Below are positions 52,859 through 53,813 of a stretch of 53,813 bases of DNA, piece by piece (the stretch's first letter is position 1; the number at the start of each line of letters is the position of its first letter). The translations under genes and the position numbers were made by a program. The DNA is taken from the NCBI GenBank assembly GCA_041399085.1, contig JAWKTM010000053.1, forward strand, positions 1-53,813, read 5' to 3'. Source of the stretch: JAWKTM01 sp041399085 (GTDB lineage Bacteria; Planctomycetota; Planctomycetia; Pirellulales; Pirellulaceae). Under the pieces are notes generated by a model that saw only the letters and a program-made list of their open reading frames with translations, did not search any database and had not been told where the DNA came from.

Positions 52859-53813
52859 ATGGGTACCGAAGGAGATGAGAATCGGGACGGGAAAGCGGAC
52901 ATCGAAAGGCGAAATATTTCGGATCTTCCGAACCGCACGTCGCGGGACCTCGTCGAACTGTGGCGGGAGGGTTCGCAGGATGCAGCGAAGATTCTCTTGG
53001 CGCGGTACGAGGTCCGCTTGATTGCTCTGGTCGCAGCTCGTCTAAATCGAAAGTTTCGCGAAAGCATTGCGCCCGAAGATGTCGTTCAGTCGGCCATGGG
53101 CAGCTTTTTCCGAGCGACCGGTGCTTGTGCCAAGCCGTCGATCCAATTCGATAGCTCCGCGTCGGCTTGGAACATCCTGGCCACGTTCACACGTCGCAAG
53201 TTGTCGCGGGCAATCGAACGCGAGACGGCATTCAAACGCGGCGGTGGCTGGATCAAGACGCCTCTCAATCAACTTGATCTCAGCCTCCAATCAAGCCCTT
53301 CCGCGAAAGAGGCCGACGAGATTTTGGCCGACATTCAATCGTTGCTCGGTCCCGATCAATCGTTACTGCTCGATTTACTGCTGGAGAATGCGTCTCAGAA
53401 AGAAATCGCGAAACGACTGAAAGTGGACGTGCGGACCGTCCGTCGGCGCATCGCCGCGATGCGAGACACCGTCGCAGGCAAAGTCGCCGGAGGCAATGAA
53501 TCCAATGAGCCCACAGCCGAGTCGACCGCCGAGACTATCCATCTACCTAACATTTATTATCGACAGTTCGTTCTGGGGAAACTGGTTGGCAGCGGCGCGC
53601 TTGGAAAAGTCTATCGAGCCAGATTACAATCCGATGGTCAAGTCGTCGCCATAAAGTTCATGCACCGACATTTATGGGGCAATCCACAGTGCAAACTCTC
53701 GTTTCTAAGTGAGATTGACCACGCGTCGAGGATTCATCACCCTGGCGTCGTCAAATACCTTGGCTGGGGAGAGTCGCCTCATGGTGGGCCATATTTGGTC
53801 TGCGAGTATATCA
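52859..53813 (+). CDS. ECF-type sigma factor fused to a Ser/Thr protein kinase (runs off the right edge)
   Basis: My reading gives one open frame from ATG 52859 to the edge (318 codons). Residues about 30-120 look like sigma region 2 (LVELWREGSQDAAKILLARY, APEDVVQSAMGSFFRA, AWNILATFTRRKLSRAI). Residues about 155-200 look like region 4 with helix-turn-helix QKEIAKRLKVDVRTVRRRI. After a ~30-residue linker comes a kinase N-lobe: glycine loop GKLVGSGALGKVYRA (240-254), lysine in VVAIKFM (K266), and an alpha-C-like helix with E285. Planctomycetes often have sigma factors of the ECF-STK groups encoded next to such kinases; here both sit in one chain. The catalytic loop lies outside the window. Confidence 0.85.
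   Translation, partial: MGTEGDENRDGKADIERRNISDLPNRTSRDLVELWREGSQDAAKILLARYEVRLIALVAARLNRKFRESIAPEDVVQSAMGSFFRATGACAKPSIQFDSSASAWNILATFTRRKLSRAIERETAFKRGGGWIKTPLNQLDLSLQSSPSAKEADEILADIQSLLGPDQSLLLDLLLENASQKEIAKRLKVDVRTVRRRIAAMRDTVAGKVAGGNESNEPTAESTAETIHLPNIYYRQFVLGKLVGSGALGKVYRARLQSDGQVVAIKFMHRHLWGNPQCKLSFLSEIDHASRIHHPGVVKYLGWGESPHGGPYLVCEYI

Overview
The window reads as chromosomal DNA of a planctomycete (Planctomycetota, most like the Pirellulales). The evidence is gene content: two large PSCyt1/DUF1549/DUF1553 cytochrome-type proteins, a DUF1501 protein, a secreted sulfatase, very large WD40 proteins, TIGR03067 domains, a BlaI/M56 pair and an ECF-type sigma factor joined to a protein kinase. 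The DNA is GC-rich, most genes lack a strong Shine-Dalgarno sequence, and no tRNA, rRNA or CRISPR array was seen.

Layout. 1-11768: a left-truncated PSCyt/DUF1553 gene (-), a TadG-like von Willebrand A gene with a broken 5' end (+), a secreted protein (+), a hairpin repeat cluster, and a DUF1553-DUF1501 pair (-). 12064-13130: an IS5-type transposase fragment and a four-copy 27-bp repeat. 13231-19463: a compact + strand operon of a secreted helical protein, a membrane-anchored five-haem cytochrome, and a full ABC importer of the ferric/thiamine type (binding lipoprotein, two-domain permease, ATPase). 19634-22385: a sulfatase with a textbook terminator and a convergent HAD phosphatase. 22560-28025: a giant secreted WD40 gene. 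28049-31903: an MFS transporter coupled to trpD, divergent from hisD. 32586-33449: small coupled genes. 34035-39177: a stress-like cluster (RhlE-type helicase with DEVD, a tiny basic protein that seems to start at AUC, a cold shock protein, FloA flotillin, a conserved small protein, a lone HATPase). 39581-48071: blaI behind a consensus promoter carrying two operators, then an M56 sensor whose reading continues through TIGR03067 domains into HEAT, WD40 and carboxypeptidase-regulatory domains. 48072-49356: a decayed IS630 element flanked by a ~90-bp direct repeat of the end of the previous gene. 49403-51545: a PadR regulator with membrane and secreted partners. 51950-52230: a GC-rich degenerate minisatellite. 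52564-53813: a ferredoxin (-), divergent from a sigma factor-kinase fusion that runs off the right edge.

A theme cuts across the window. At least six genes contain tight clusters of one-base frame changes (TadG start, DUF1501 start, DUF1553 end, WD40 middle, MFS middle, the TIGR03067 region of the M56 gene). In each, the conserved protein can still be read by moving between frames, so the coding content is intact but the frame is not. Either the consensus sequence is locally poor or these are very young pseudogenes. Several 'separate' genes listed here are therefore probably parts of single larger ones, as noted in each entry.
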